Source: VRUE01 sp044867925
GTDB taxonomy: Bacteria > Actinomycetota > Thermoleophilia > Solirubrobacterales > 70-9
Assembly (NCBI GenBank): GCA_044867925.1
Contig: JBIOVV010000017.1
Coordinates: 10,832 to 74,831, forward strand
Direction: 5' to 3'
Length of the DNA stretch: 64,000 bases
In this document: positions 53,880 to 60,713 of the stretch, one piece after another
How the letters are laid out: the number at the start of each line of letters is the position of its first letter
How positions within the stretch are numbered: the stretch's first letter is position 1
Translations under genes and position numbers: made by a program
Notes under the pieces: generated by a model
Database searches by the model: none
What the model was told of the DNA's origin: nothing
Seen by the model: only the letters and a program-made list of their open reading frames with translations

Positions 53880-54641
53880 ATGCCAAGACTCGTCTCATTC
53901 CGGCTGGCGGCTGCGTGCGCGCTGGCTCTGATCTCTCTGTTTGCTCTCGCCGCGGTGGCGACCGCCAAGGGGCCGGTTGCCGACCTGCGTGTCGTCGGCA
54001 AGCACGGCAAGACCCTTGCCGAAGACTCCTTCGGCGTCGGCGGTGAGGTCTCGGTCAAGCCGAGCCCGAAAGCGACCTGCTTCGGTCCCGGCACCGGCGG
54101 CAGCGGCCAGAAAATGACCCTCAAGGGGGCGACGGCGCTGGGGATGCTCTCCCGCGCCGCCCAGTTCACGGCCTCCTTGAAGCCGCTTTTGATCACCGAT
54201 CACTTCGTCGATGAATTCGGGCTCGGCATCTGCAGCATCGGCGGCACCGCCGCGACCAGCAAGAACAGCTGGTACCTGAAGCTGAACCACAAGGCGCAGA
54301 CGATCGGCGGCGAAAGCGTCAAGGTGCGCGGCGGCGACGAAGTGCTCTGGGGCTACGGCGCCTACCCGTACCCGGACGAGCTGGCGCTGAGGGCGCCCGC
54401 CGCCGTGCAGGCCAACGTGCCCTTCACCGTCACGGTCGTCTCCTATGACGAAAAAGGCAAGAAGTCGCCCGCGTCCGGGGCAGTCGTGAACGGTGCATCC
54501 GGCCCGACCGACGCCGCTGGTCACGCAACGGTGACCCTCTCGGCCGCGGCGAGCCTGGTCGCCAAGCACGGCAAGGAAACGCCATCGAGTCCCGTGCCTG
54601 TATGCGTGGACGGGAAGTGCCCCGCGCAGCCCACTAAGTGA
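53880..54641 (+). CDS. Exported DUF4430 (transcobalamin beta-domain-like) protein
   Basis: A 253-residue protein with a signal peptide (LAAACALALISLFALAAVATA). The body contains ATALGMLSRAA followed by a loop and NSWYLKLNHKAQTIGGESVKVRGGDEVLWGYG, matching DUF4430. This is the domain that forms the C-terminal part of transcobalamin and intrinsic factor and closes over the corrin. A second Ig-like domain (LALRAPAAVQANVPFTVTV) follows. No membrane anchor is obvious, so the protein is secreted or periplasm-like. It is the first gene after the cobalamin riboswitch, so a role in capturing cobalamin or a related corrinoid is likely. Direct binding residues cannot be assigned. Confidence 0.8.
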   Translation: MPRLVSFRLAAACALALISLFALAAVATAKGPVADLRVVGKHGKTLAEDSFGVGGEVSVKPSPKATCFGPGTGGSGQKMTLKGATALGMLSRAAQFTASLKPLLITDHFVDEFGLGICSIGGTAATSKNSWYLKLNHKAQTIGGESVKVRGGDEVLWGYGAYPYPDELALRAPAAVQANVPFTVTVVSYDEKGKKSPASGAVVNGASGPTDAAGHATVTLSAAASLVAKHGKETPSSPVPVCVDGKCPAQPTK

Positions 54642-55555
54642 TTCACAGCCGCGGCACGGCGGTCGCGATCGCGCTGCTTTCGGCGGCGCTCGCGGCTGCC
54701 GGCTGCGGCCTCGGCCCCGGTGGCGGGGTCGGTGACGTGGAGCTGACGGTGACGCGGGACTACGGGACCGCGCCCGTGGTTCATCGCCGGCTCGACGATC
54801 TGAACGAAGCCGACACGGTGATGTCGGCGCTCGAAGGAAGCGCCGACATCTCCACTCGGTATGGCGGTGGCTTCGTGCAATCGATCGAGGGGCTGGAAGC
54901 GCAAGAGAGCGTCGACCGCTCACTCGACTGGTTCTTCTACGTCAACGGGGTGGAGTCGACCGTCGGCGCGGCGGACTACCCGCTGCACGGCGGCGAGTCG
55001 ATCTGGTGGGACTACCGGGATTGGAGCGGGGCGATGCGGGTCCCGGCCGTGGTCGGCTCCTGGCCTCAGCCCTTCGTCGGCGGCTACGACGGCGAGGCGT
55101 GGCCGGTCGCGGTCGAATGCCTCGGCGGTGGCACCGCCTGCGCCGCGGTCGACGAGCAACTGGAGGAGGCGGGAGTGGATGTCCCGTCCCACTCTCCCGA
55201 CAACGCGATCCGGATCCTGGTCGGCCCCTGGGAGCGGGTGCGCCAGGACCCGGCGGTTGCCCAGATCGAGAACGGCCCGCAGGCCAGCGGTGTGTTCGCC
55301 GACTTTCAGCGCCGCGGAGACGACTACCGGTTGGTTGGGCTCGACCAAGCCGGCGACGACGCCCACGACTTCGGAGCGGACGCCGGCCTCGTGGCCGCCA
55401 CCCGGCGCTACGAAGCGCCGCCGACCTGGGTCGTGACCGGGGGCGGCGGGGCCGGAGTGCGAGCCGCCGCCGCAATGCTCAACGCGGCCGACCTGCGCGA
55501 CCGCTACGCGGTCGCCGCTGAAGGGGGAGAGGGGGTGCCGCTGCCGCTCCGATGA
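54638..55555 (+). CDS. DUF4430 lipoprotein, cobalamin uptake operon
   Basis: A 305-residue protein from the GTG at 54638, overlapping the previous stop. The lipobox is ALAAAGC with Cys at about residue 23, so it is anchored to the outer face of the membrane. Residues about 35-130 form a DUF4430 domain: EADTVMSALEGSADI, then SLDWFFYVNGVESTVGAADYPLHGGESIWWDY. The remaining ~170 residues are a separate alpha/beta region without a recognised family. It resembles the substrate-capturing part of transcobalamin, tethered to the cell. The EcfT gene follows with overlap, which supports delivery of the ligand to an ECF transporter. Confidence 0.8.
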   Translation: MIHSRGTAVAIALLSAALAAAGCGLGPGGGVGDVELTVTRDYGTAPVVHRRLDDLNEADTVMSALEGSADISTRYGGGFVQSIEGLEAQESVDRSLDWFFYVNGVESTVGAADYPLHGGESIWWDYRDWSGAMRVPAVVGSWPQPFVGGYDGEAWPVAVECLGGGTACAAVDEQLEEAGVDVPSHSPDNAIRILVGPWERVRQDPAVAQIENGPQASGVFADFQRRGDDYRLVGLDQAGDDAHDFGADAGLVAATRRYEAPPTWVVTGGGGAGVRAAAAMLNAADLRDRYAVAAEGGEGVPLPLR

Positions 55556-56544
55556 GATCGCCGTTCGCCTACATGCCAAGGCCGCTTCCCCTGCAATCGG
55601 CCTCGCCCGGTGCGGCCGTGGCCTACCTCGGCTCGCTCGTCGCCGTCGCCTTTCTCTACTCGGATCCGATCGTGCTGCTGGCGGTCGGCTTCGCCGTGGT
55701 CGTTGCAGGTTGCCTCGCGGGAGCCCAGCGAGCGGTGCGCACGGCGCTCTGGATGGGCTTCACCCTTGCCCTGCTGATCGTCCTCGTCAACGCCCTGGTC
55801 GTCAGCAGGGGCGCCACAGTCTGGGCGCGGCTCGGGGACTGGCCGCTCTTCGGCCAGGTCAACGTGACCGCCGAGGCGCTCGCGGCAGGCGCGGTGCTCG
55901 GCCTGCGCGCGGCAGTGGTGATGGTCGCCTTTGCCGTTTACTCGGCCTGCGTCGACCCCGACCGCGTATTGCGCGCCCTGCGCCCCATCGCCGGCCGCTC
56001 GGCGCTGACCGCGACCCTGGTCTCGCGCCTGGTGCCGGTAGCGGCCGCCGATGCCGCCCGCCTGCGCGACGCGTCGCGGTTGCGTGGTCCCGGCGCCGCA
56101 CCGGTCGGCAAGGGACCGCTGGCCCGCCGACTGCTCGCCGGCTCCCTCGATCGCGCCGTCGACGTCGCCGCGACGCTGGAGCTGCGCGGCTACTCGCTCG
56201 GTGTGCGTCACCCCTCCTCGGGTGAAACGTCTTTCGGTTCTCGGAGGACCAGAAAACGTTTCACCCGAGGTGCTCGAGGTGGACGCTCCCGCTACGACCG
56301 CCGCTTCTACCTGACGGGCGCCGTCGTGCTTGCCGTAGCGATCGCCGGGAAGCTTCTCGGCGCCGATGGCTTCGCCGAATACCCGACGATCGAGATTGGC
56401 GCTGGCGCCGCCACGCTCGTGGTCTCCATCGTCGTCGCCTTCGGCGGCCTCGCCCCCTGGCGCCCTGGATCCCGCGCGAGGAGCTCCCGGGCCGCCCACC
56501 GCCGAACTGCACCAAATTCCCTACCTGCCAGAGGGGGGATTTGA
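55552..56544 (+). CDS. ECF transporter transmembrane component (EcfT/CbiQ-like)
   Basis: A 330-residue membrane protein. Hydrophobic helices include AVAYLGSLVAVAFLY, LLAVGFAVVVAGCLAG, TALWMGFTLALLIVLVNALVV and LGLRAAVVMVAFAVYSACV. The coupling region includes LVSRLVPVAAADAARLRDASRLRG and ELRGYSLG, which match the conserved Ala-Arg-Gly motifs of EcfT that contact the ATPases. Two further helices follow an odd stretch that translates a perfect inverted repeat (56216-56270). EcfT joins the ATPases to the substrate-binding S component. The stop overlaps the ATPase start at 56544. Confidence 0.85.
   Translation: MRSPFAYMPRPLPLQSASPGAAVAYLGSLVAVAFLYSDPIVLLAVGFAVVVAGCLAGAQRAVRTALWMGFTLALLIVLVNALVVSRGATVWARLGDWPLFGQVNVTAEALAAGAVLGLRAAVVMVAFAVYSACVDPDRVLRALRPIAGRSALTATLVSRLVPVAAADAARLRDASRLRGPGAAPVGKGPLARRLLAGSLDRAVDVAATLELRGYSLGVRHPSSGETSFGSRRTRKRFTRGARGGRSRYDRRFYLTGAVVLAVAIAGKLLGADGFAEYPTIEIGAGAATLVVSIVVAFGGLAPWRPGSRARSSRAAHRRTAPNSLPARGGI
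56216..56270. repeat. Perfect inverted repeat inside the ecfT frame
   Basis: Fifteen-base arms, CCTCGGGTGAAACGT at 56216-56230 and its complement at 56256-56270, with a 25-base loop. The frame stays open through it, between the conserved EcfT motifs and the last helices. Confidence 0.75.
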
Positions 56545-56555
56545 TGCAGTTCGGC
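56501..56555. repeat. Hairpin across the ecfT stop/ecfA start junction
   Basis: Arms of 21 bases at 56501-56521 and 56535-56555 pair with about three mismatches (GCCGAACTGCA against TGCAGTTCGGC at the base). The start codon of the ATPase gene lies within the right arm, so folding could influence its translation. Confidence 0.7.
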
Positions 56556-58256
56556 GCCGCCGCGCAGATCCACGCCGCCCCGGCTCTTGCGATCGACGGC
56601 CTCACGTATGCCTACCCCGGTGCCGCCCCGGCCCTGCACGACATATCTCTCACCCTTCCTCCCGGCGAGTTCGCCCTCCTCGCCGGTCGCTCCGCCAGCG
56701 GCAAGTCGACCCTCCTGCGAGCCGCCTGCGGCCTCGTCCCACACTTCCACGGCGGCGAGATCGACGGCCGCATAGAGGTGGCCGGCATCGACGCGATCGC
56801 CAGCGGCCCGAGCGAGCTGGCGGCAGCCGTGGGCTACGTGGCCCAGGACCCCGAGACCCAGGTCGTCTCGACCACGGTCGCCGCCGAGATCGAGCTGCCG
56901 CTGGAGATGCGCGGCGACGCACCGACCTCTCGGGCCCGTGCCGTCGAGGAGGTCGCTCTCGCCCTTGCGATTCCGCACCTGCTCGATCGAGCGGTCGACA
57001 CCCTCTCGGGTGGCGAGCTTCAACGGGTCGCCCTCGCCGCAGCGCTCGTCACCCGCCCGCGACTTGTCCTTCTCGACGAGCCCACTTCCCAGCTCGACCC
57101 AGTCGCCGGCGATGAGCTGATCTGGCTTCTCCGCCGCCTCAATGAGGAGTGGGGGGTGACTGTGCTTCTTGCTGAGCACCGCTTGGAGCGCTGTCTCGCA
57201 GCCGCCGACAGAGTCATTGCCGTGACCACGGGGTCAATTGCCTTCGATGGCCCGCCCCATGACTTCCTCGCCTGGGCGCAGCAAGCCGACCAAGCTCTGG
57301 AGACTCCCGCCGCCAAGCTCTTCTCCCTCTGCGGAATCGAGCCCTTGCCCGTCGGCGTCCGTGACGCCCGCCGAATCCTCGCGTCAGTACCTGCCGCTGA
57401 CCGAGGGGGGGCGGACCCCCTCCGAACGGCTTGTACTTTTTCGTCACCCACCTCGCGGCGCCAGCAACCCAACTCCCCACCGAAAAAGTTGAGAGAGGAG
57501 GGGGTCCGCCCCCCCTCAGCCACCACGCTTCGCGCAACCGGCCTCTGGGTAGAGCTGACTCAACGAGAGACCCCCCACGATGTTCTCAAAGGCGTCGACC
57601 TAAGCGTCAAAAGCGGCGAACGCGTAGCCCTGATGGGCCGCAACGGCGCGGGCAAGAGCACCCTGCTGAGAACCGCTGCCGGCCTCGGCGATCCAGTCCG
57701 CGGCAAGATCGAGGCACCCGGCGGTATCGCCCTGCTGACCCAGAATCCCAGCGACTATCTGGTGCGCGAGCGGGTTGGCGACGAGCTTCCTGGCGAGGCT
57801 GGCCTGGACGCCCTGCGCCTGGTCGGGCTGGAGCACGCAATCGACGCCGACCCCCGCGATCTCTCCGGAGGAGAGCGCCAGCGATTGGCGCTGGCGATTG
57901 TGCTTGCGGGGCGCGTGGAGGGAGACTCCTTGCCCGGGCTCATCGCACTGGACGAGCCGACCCGCGGCATGGACCGCGCCCGTAAGGACGACCTCGTCGG
58001 CCTGATCGAAGACCTCGCCGCCCACCGCGCCGGCGTCCTCGTCGCCACCCACGACGTCGAGTTCGCAGCTGCCTTCGCCGAGCGCGTCGTCCTGCTCGGC
58101 GAAGGCGTCGTGATCGCGGACGGTCCCGCCGCGGACGTCCTCTCCGGCGGCTGGTACTTCGCCACCGAGGTCGCCCGCGTGCTCGACCTGCCCGGCGTGA
58201 TCACGCCCGACCAGGGTGCGGCTGCGATTGGCGCCGCCCGGAGCGAGGACGGCTGA
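56544..58256 (+). CDS. Tandem ECF ATPase (EcfA-EcfA' fusion)
   Basis: A 570-residue protein with two ABC ATPase modules. The first has Walker A GRSASGKST (near residue 50), the signature LSGGELQR and LLDEPTSQLDP. The second has Walker A GRNGAGKST (near 370), LSGGERQRLALAI and ALDEPTRGMDRA. Fused tandem ATPases are known in ECF systems, for example in YkoD-like proteins. Between the modules (about residues 285-330) the sequence is low quality (DRGGADPLRTACTFSS), because a palindromic element at 57403-57517 is translated there. It energises the importer with EcfT and the S component encoded next door. Confidence 0.88.
   Translation: MQFGAAAQIHAAPALAIDGLTYAYPGAAPALHDISLTLPPGEFALLAGRSASGKSTLLRAACGLVPHFHGGEIDGRIEVAGIDAIASGPSELAAAVGYVAQDPETQVVSTTVAAEIELPLEMRGDAPTSRARAVEEVALALAIPHLLDRAVDTLSGGELQRVALAAALVTRPRLVLLDEPTSQLDPVAGDELIWLLRRLNEEWGVTVLLAEHRLERCLAAADRVIAVTTGSIAFDGPPHDFLAWAQQADQALETPAAKLFSLCGIEPLPVGVRDARRILASVPAADRGGADPLRTACTFSSPTSRRQQPNSPPKKLREEGVRPPSATTLRATGLWVELTQRETPHDVLKGVDLSVKSGERVALMGRNGAGKSTLLRTAAGLGDPVRGKIEAPGGIALLTQNPSDYLVRERVGDELPGEAGLDALRLVGLEHAIDADPRDLSGGERQRLALAIVLAGRVEGDSLPGLIALDEPTRGMDRARKDDLVGLIEDLAAHRAGVLVATHDVEFAAAFAERVVLLGEGVVIADGPAADVLSGGWYFATEVARVLDLPGVITPDQGAAAIGAARSEDG
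57403..57517. repeat. Nested palindromic element, copy 1, inside ecfA
   Basis: Outer arms of 21 bases at 57403-57423 and 57497-57517 are perfectly complementary. The core carries CTTGTACTTTTTCG near 57430, then CCTCGCGGCGCC, and CACCGAAAAAGTT near 57478-57490, which pair with each other (ACTTTTTCG/CGAAAAAGT). The same core recurs at 63347-63407. The arms are unrelated between the two copies. It sits in frame in the linker between two ATPase modules. Confidence 0.8.
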
Positions 58257-60128
58257 ATGTCCTGGCAGCTGGCCAGCTTCGTGATCCTCACCGCCGTCCT
58301 GCTCGGCGGTTTCGCCTGGTACGAGCGTTCGCGGCCGCCGTCGCAGGTGGTCGCCCTGGTGGCGGCGCTCGCCGCCCTGGCGATTGCCGGCCGTATCGCC
58401 TTCGCCGCCTTCCCCAACGTCAAGCCGACGACCGACATCGTCGTCTTCGCCGGCTACGCGCTCGGGCCGGCGCCGGGCTTCGCGGTCGGGGCGCTGGCGG
58501 CACTGGTCTCCAACTTCTGGTTCGGGCAGGGACCATGGACCCCGTGGCAGATGGCCGGGTGGGGGATGTGCGGCGTGATGGGCGCCGCGCTGGCGCTCGG
58601 GGCCCGCAACGCCGGTCGCTTCAGCCTCGCCGCGGTTTGCGGTATCGCCGGTATCGCCTACGGTTTGCTCCTGAACTTCTCGCTCATGGCGACCTACGGC
58701 GGAGATCTCTCGTTCGAGCGCTTCCTGACTCTGGAGGCGCGCGCGGTCCCGTTCGACGTCGCCCACGCAGCCGGCAACGTCGCCTTCGCCCTGATCGCAG
58801 GGCCGGCGATGGTGCGGATGCTGGTTCGCTTCCGCCGGCGCTTCCAGTGGCGCACGCCGGCCCTGGCGGCGACGATCCTCGTCGCCCTGCTGATGTTGCC
58901 CGCGCTCCTGCCGGGCTCGGCGGCGGCGGCCGAGACGGACCGGGCGGCCAACTGGCTCGAATCGGCGCAGAACAGCGACGGTGGGTTCGGCTCGTCGCCC
59001 GGCGGCGACTCGAGCGCGGCGCTGACCGGCTGGGCGATGCTCGGCCTGGAGGCGGCGGGGCGCAACCCGTTCGACGTGATCAGCTCGGATCGCAGCCCGA
59101 TCGACTTCCTTCGCGCCCACCTCGATGAAGTCTCGAGCCCCGGCGACCTTGCCCGCACGATCGTCGCCCTCGAGGGCGCCGGCGCCGACCCTCGCTCCTT
59201 CGGCGGCCGCAACCTGGTCAGCGACCTGCTGAAGCGGCGGGCCGCGAACGGCTCCTACGTCGGCTGGCCCGGGACCACGTCCTTCAGCGTCATCGCCCTG
59301 CGCGCCGCCGGCGTCGACGGCATCGAGGGCACGATCTCGTGGCTTGCGGGGGTCCAGAACGGCGATGGTGGCTGGGGAGACGTGCCGGGCCAGCCGAGCA
59401 ACGCCGACGTCACCGGATCCGTGATGCAGGCCCTGCCCGGTACGAAAGCGGCCCAGGGAGGCCTTTCCTATCTGCGCAACCATCAGCGCCCCGACGGCGG
59501 CTTTGCCCTCGGTGCCGCCGGTGGCGTCAACTCGCAATCCACCGCTTGGGCAGTGCAGGGCATGATCGGGGTCGGCGCCGACCCGGCGACGATCAACGCC
59601 GGCGGCAGCAGCGCGCTCGACTATCTCGCCGCGAGGCAGGCGGACGACGGTCACTACCGCTACTCGGAATCCAGTGACCAGACGCCGGTCTGGGTGACCG
59701 GCCAGGTTCTGGTCGCGGTCGCCGGCAAGGCGCTGCCGATCTCACCGCCGCCGCGCGTGCCGAGCCCGACCACGGTGTCCCCCTCGGCAACCGCGATCCC
59801 TCCCCCGGCGGGCGGCACGAGCCCCTCGCCCGGCTTCGAATCGGTGCCACCACCTTCCACCGGCACGGGTACCGGTGCCGGTGGCGCCGGCGCAGCGGTT
59901 ACGCCACCCACAACCGGCGCGATCCCGGCACCGCCGGCCCAACGCGGCGGCGTGGTCCCCGAGGGGAGCGCCCCCGAAGCCATCGAATCGGCGCCGGCGC
60001 CGCAATCCCGACCGGTGACGGCCTCCGGCGAGGCCCCTTCCCCGTGGATCCCGATCGGCATCGGCGTCGCCGCCACCGCCCTCGCGATCGGATTGCCCTG
60101 GGGGCTGGGCCGTCGCTACGCCTGGTAG
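58257..60128 (+). CDS. ECF S-component-like membrane domain fused to an alpha/alpha-toroid
   Basis: A 623-residue protein. Residues about 1-225 contain six to seven helices; VVFAGYALGPAPGFAVGALAALVSNFWFGQGPWTPWQM resembles ECF S components. After a further helix (TPALAATILVALLMLPALL) comes a repeat region with ANWLESAQNSDGGFGSSPGGDSSAALTGWAM, ISWLAGVQNGDGGWGD, LSYLRNHQRPDGGFAL and LDYLAARQADDGHYRYS, the prenyltransferase/squalene-cyclase-type toroid. A Pro/Ser/Gly-rich linker and a C-terminal helix (IPIGIGVAATALAIGLPWGLG) follow. In transcobalamin the alpha domain has this fold. It directly follows ecfA and lies in the cobalamin riboswitch operon. Confidence 0.85.
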   Translation: MSWQLASFVILTAVLLGGFAWYERSRPPSQVVALVAALAALAIAGRIAFAAFPNVKPTTDIVVFAGYALGPAPGFAVGALAALVSNFWFGQGPWTPWQMAGWGMCGVMGAALALGARNAGRFSLAAVCGIAGIAYGLLLNFSLMATYGGDLSFERFLTLEARAVPFDVAHAAGNVAFALIAGPAMVRMLVRFRRRFQWRTPALAATILVALLMLPALLPGSAAAAETDRAANWLESAQNSDGGFGSSPGGDSSAALTGWAMLGLEAAGRNPFDVISSDRSPIDFLRAHLDEVSSPGDLARTIVALEGAGADPRSFGGRNLVSDLLKRRAANGSYVGWPGTTSFSVIALRAAGVDGIEGTISWLAGVQNGDGGWGDVPGQPSNADVTGSVMQALPGTKAAQGGLSYLRNHQRPDGGFALGAAGGVNSQSTAWAVQGMIGVGADPATINAGGSSALDYLAARQADDGHYRYSESSDQTPVWVTGQVLVAVAGKALPISPPPRVPSPTTVSPSATAIPPPAGGTSPSPGFESVPPPSTGTGTGAGGAGAAVTPPTTGAIPAPPAQRGGVVPEGSAPEAIESAPAPQSRPVTASGEAPSPWIPIGIGVAATALAIGLPWGLGRRYAW

Positions 60129-60141
60129 CGGACGAAACGAC

Positions 60142-60168
60142 CATTTTCCGTGTCAGGCATGGAAAATG
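60142..60168. promoter_or_regulatory. Short palindrome before the nitroreductase gene
   Basis: CATTTTCC at 60142-60149 and GGAAAATG at 60161-60168 form an 8-base dyad with 11 bases between, flanked by GACC/GGTC in extension. It may be an operator or a hairpin ending the ECF operon. Confidence 0.35.
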
Positions 60169-60191
60169 CAGGTCTCGTTCACGCGACGGCT

Positions 60192-60713
60192 ATGTTCCAA
60201 GGCGTGGACGTCGACACCGCGATCCGGACCCGCCGCACCCACAAGGCCTTCGGGCCCGAGCCGCTCGGGCACGATGAGCTGCTGGAGCTGCTCGACCTCG
60301 CGCGCTGGGCGCCCAATCACCATTTGACGGCTCCGTGGCGCTTTCGCGTCGTCGGCCCGCGGACGCTGGAACGGCTGAAGGAGGCGGCGGGCCCCGAGGG
60401 CGCGGCGAAGCTCGATCGCGCCCCGACCCTGGTCGTCGTCTCCTGCGCCCTCGACGCCGACCCGATCCAGGGCGAAGAGGACCTGCACGCCACCGCCGTG
60501 GCCTCCTACATCGTCCTGCTCAGCGCCCACGCTCGCGGCTACGCCGGCTACTGGCGCACCCCGGGCCTGCTGCGCTCCCCCGACGGTCGCCGCGTGGTCG
60601 GGCTCCCCGACGGCGAGCGCTTCGTCGGCCTCCTCCACCTCGGCCACCCGCGCCAGCGGAAGGACCCCCCCGAACGGCCGCCGATCGAGCAGGCCACGGA
60701 GTTCCTCGACTGA
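60192..60713 (+). CDS. Nitroreductase-family FMN oxidoreductase
   Basis: A 173-residue protein from the ATG at 60192; earlier in-frame starts (60150, 60159) lie within a palindrome and are less likely. VDTAIRTRRTHKAFGPEPLGHDELLELLDLARWAPNHHLTAPWRFRVV is the conserved N-terminal region of the nitroreductase superfamily, with the FMN-contacting RRT. The size and NHHLTAPWRF motif match small YdjA-like members. These enzymes reduce nitro, quinone or flavin substrates with NAD(P)H. BluB, which makes the cobalamin lower ligand, belongs to the same superfamily, but the BluB-type motif around PSxGxxQPW is absent here. It overlaps the GlpD start by one base. Confidence 0.82.
   Translation: MFQGVDVDTAIRTRRTHKAFGPEPLGHDELLELLDLARWAPNHHLTAPWRFRVVGPRTLERLKEAAGPEGAAKLDRAPTLVVVSCALDADPIQGEEDLHATAVASYIVLLSAHARGYAGYWRTPGLLRSPDGRRVVGLPDGERFVGLLHLGHPRQRKDPPERPPIEQATEFLD

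Noticed and set aside
57600..59654. 684-codon open frame on the minus strand opposite the ECF genes
   Set aside because: It is antisense to ecfA and the S-component fusion, both of which have clear motifs. Its translation is Arg/Gly/Ala-rich without any recognisable domain, as expected for the shadow frame of high-GC genes.
60192..60713. BluB (dimethylbenzimidazole synthase) linked to the B12 operon
   Set aside because: The protein is in the nitroreductase superfamily, but its conserved N-terminal motif is of the small YdjA-like type and BluB signature residues are not visible.
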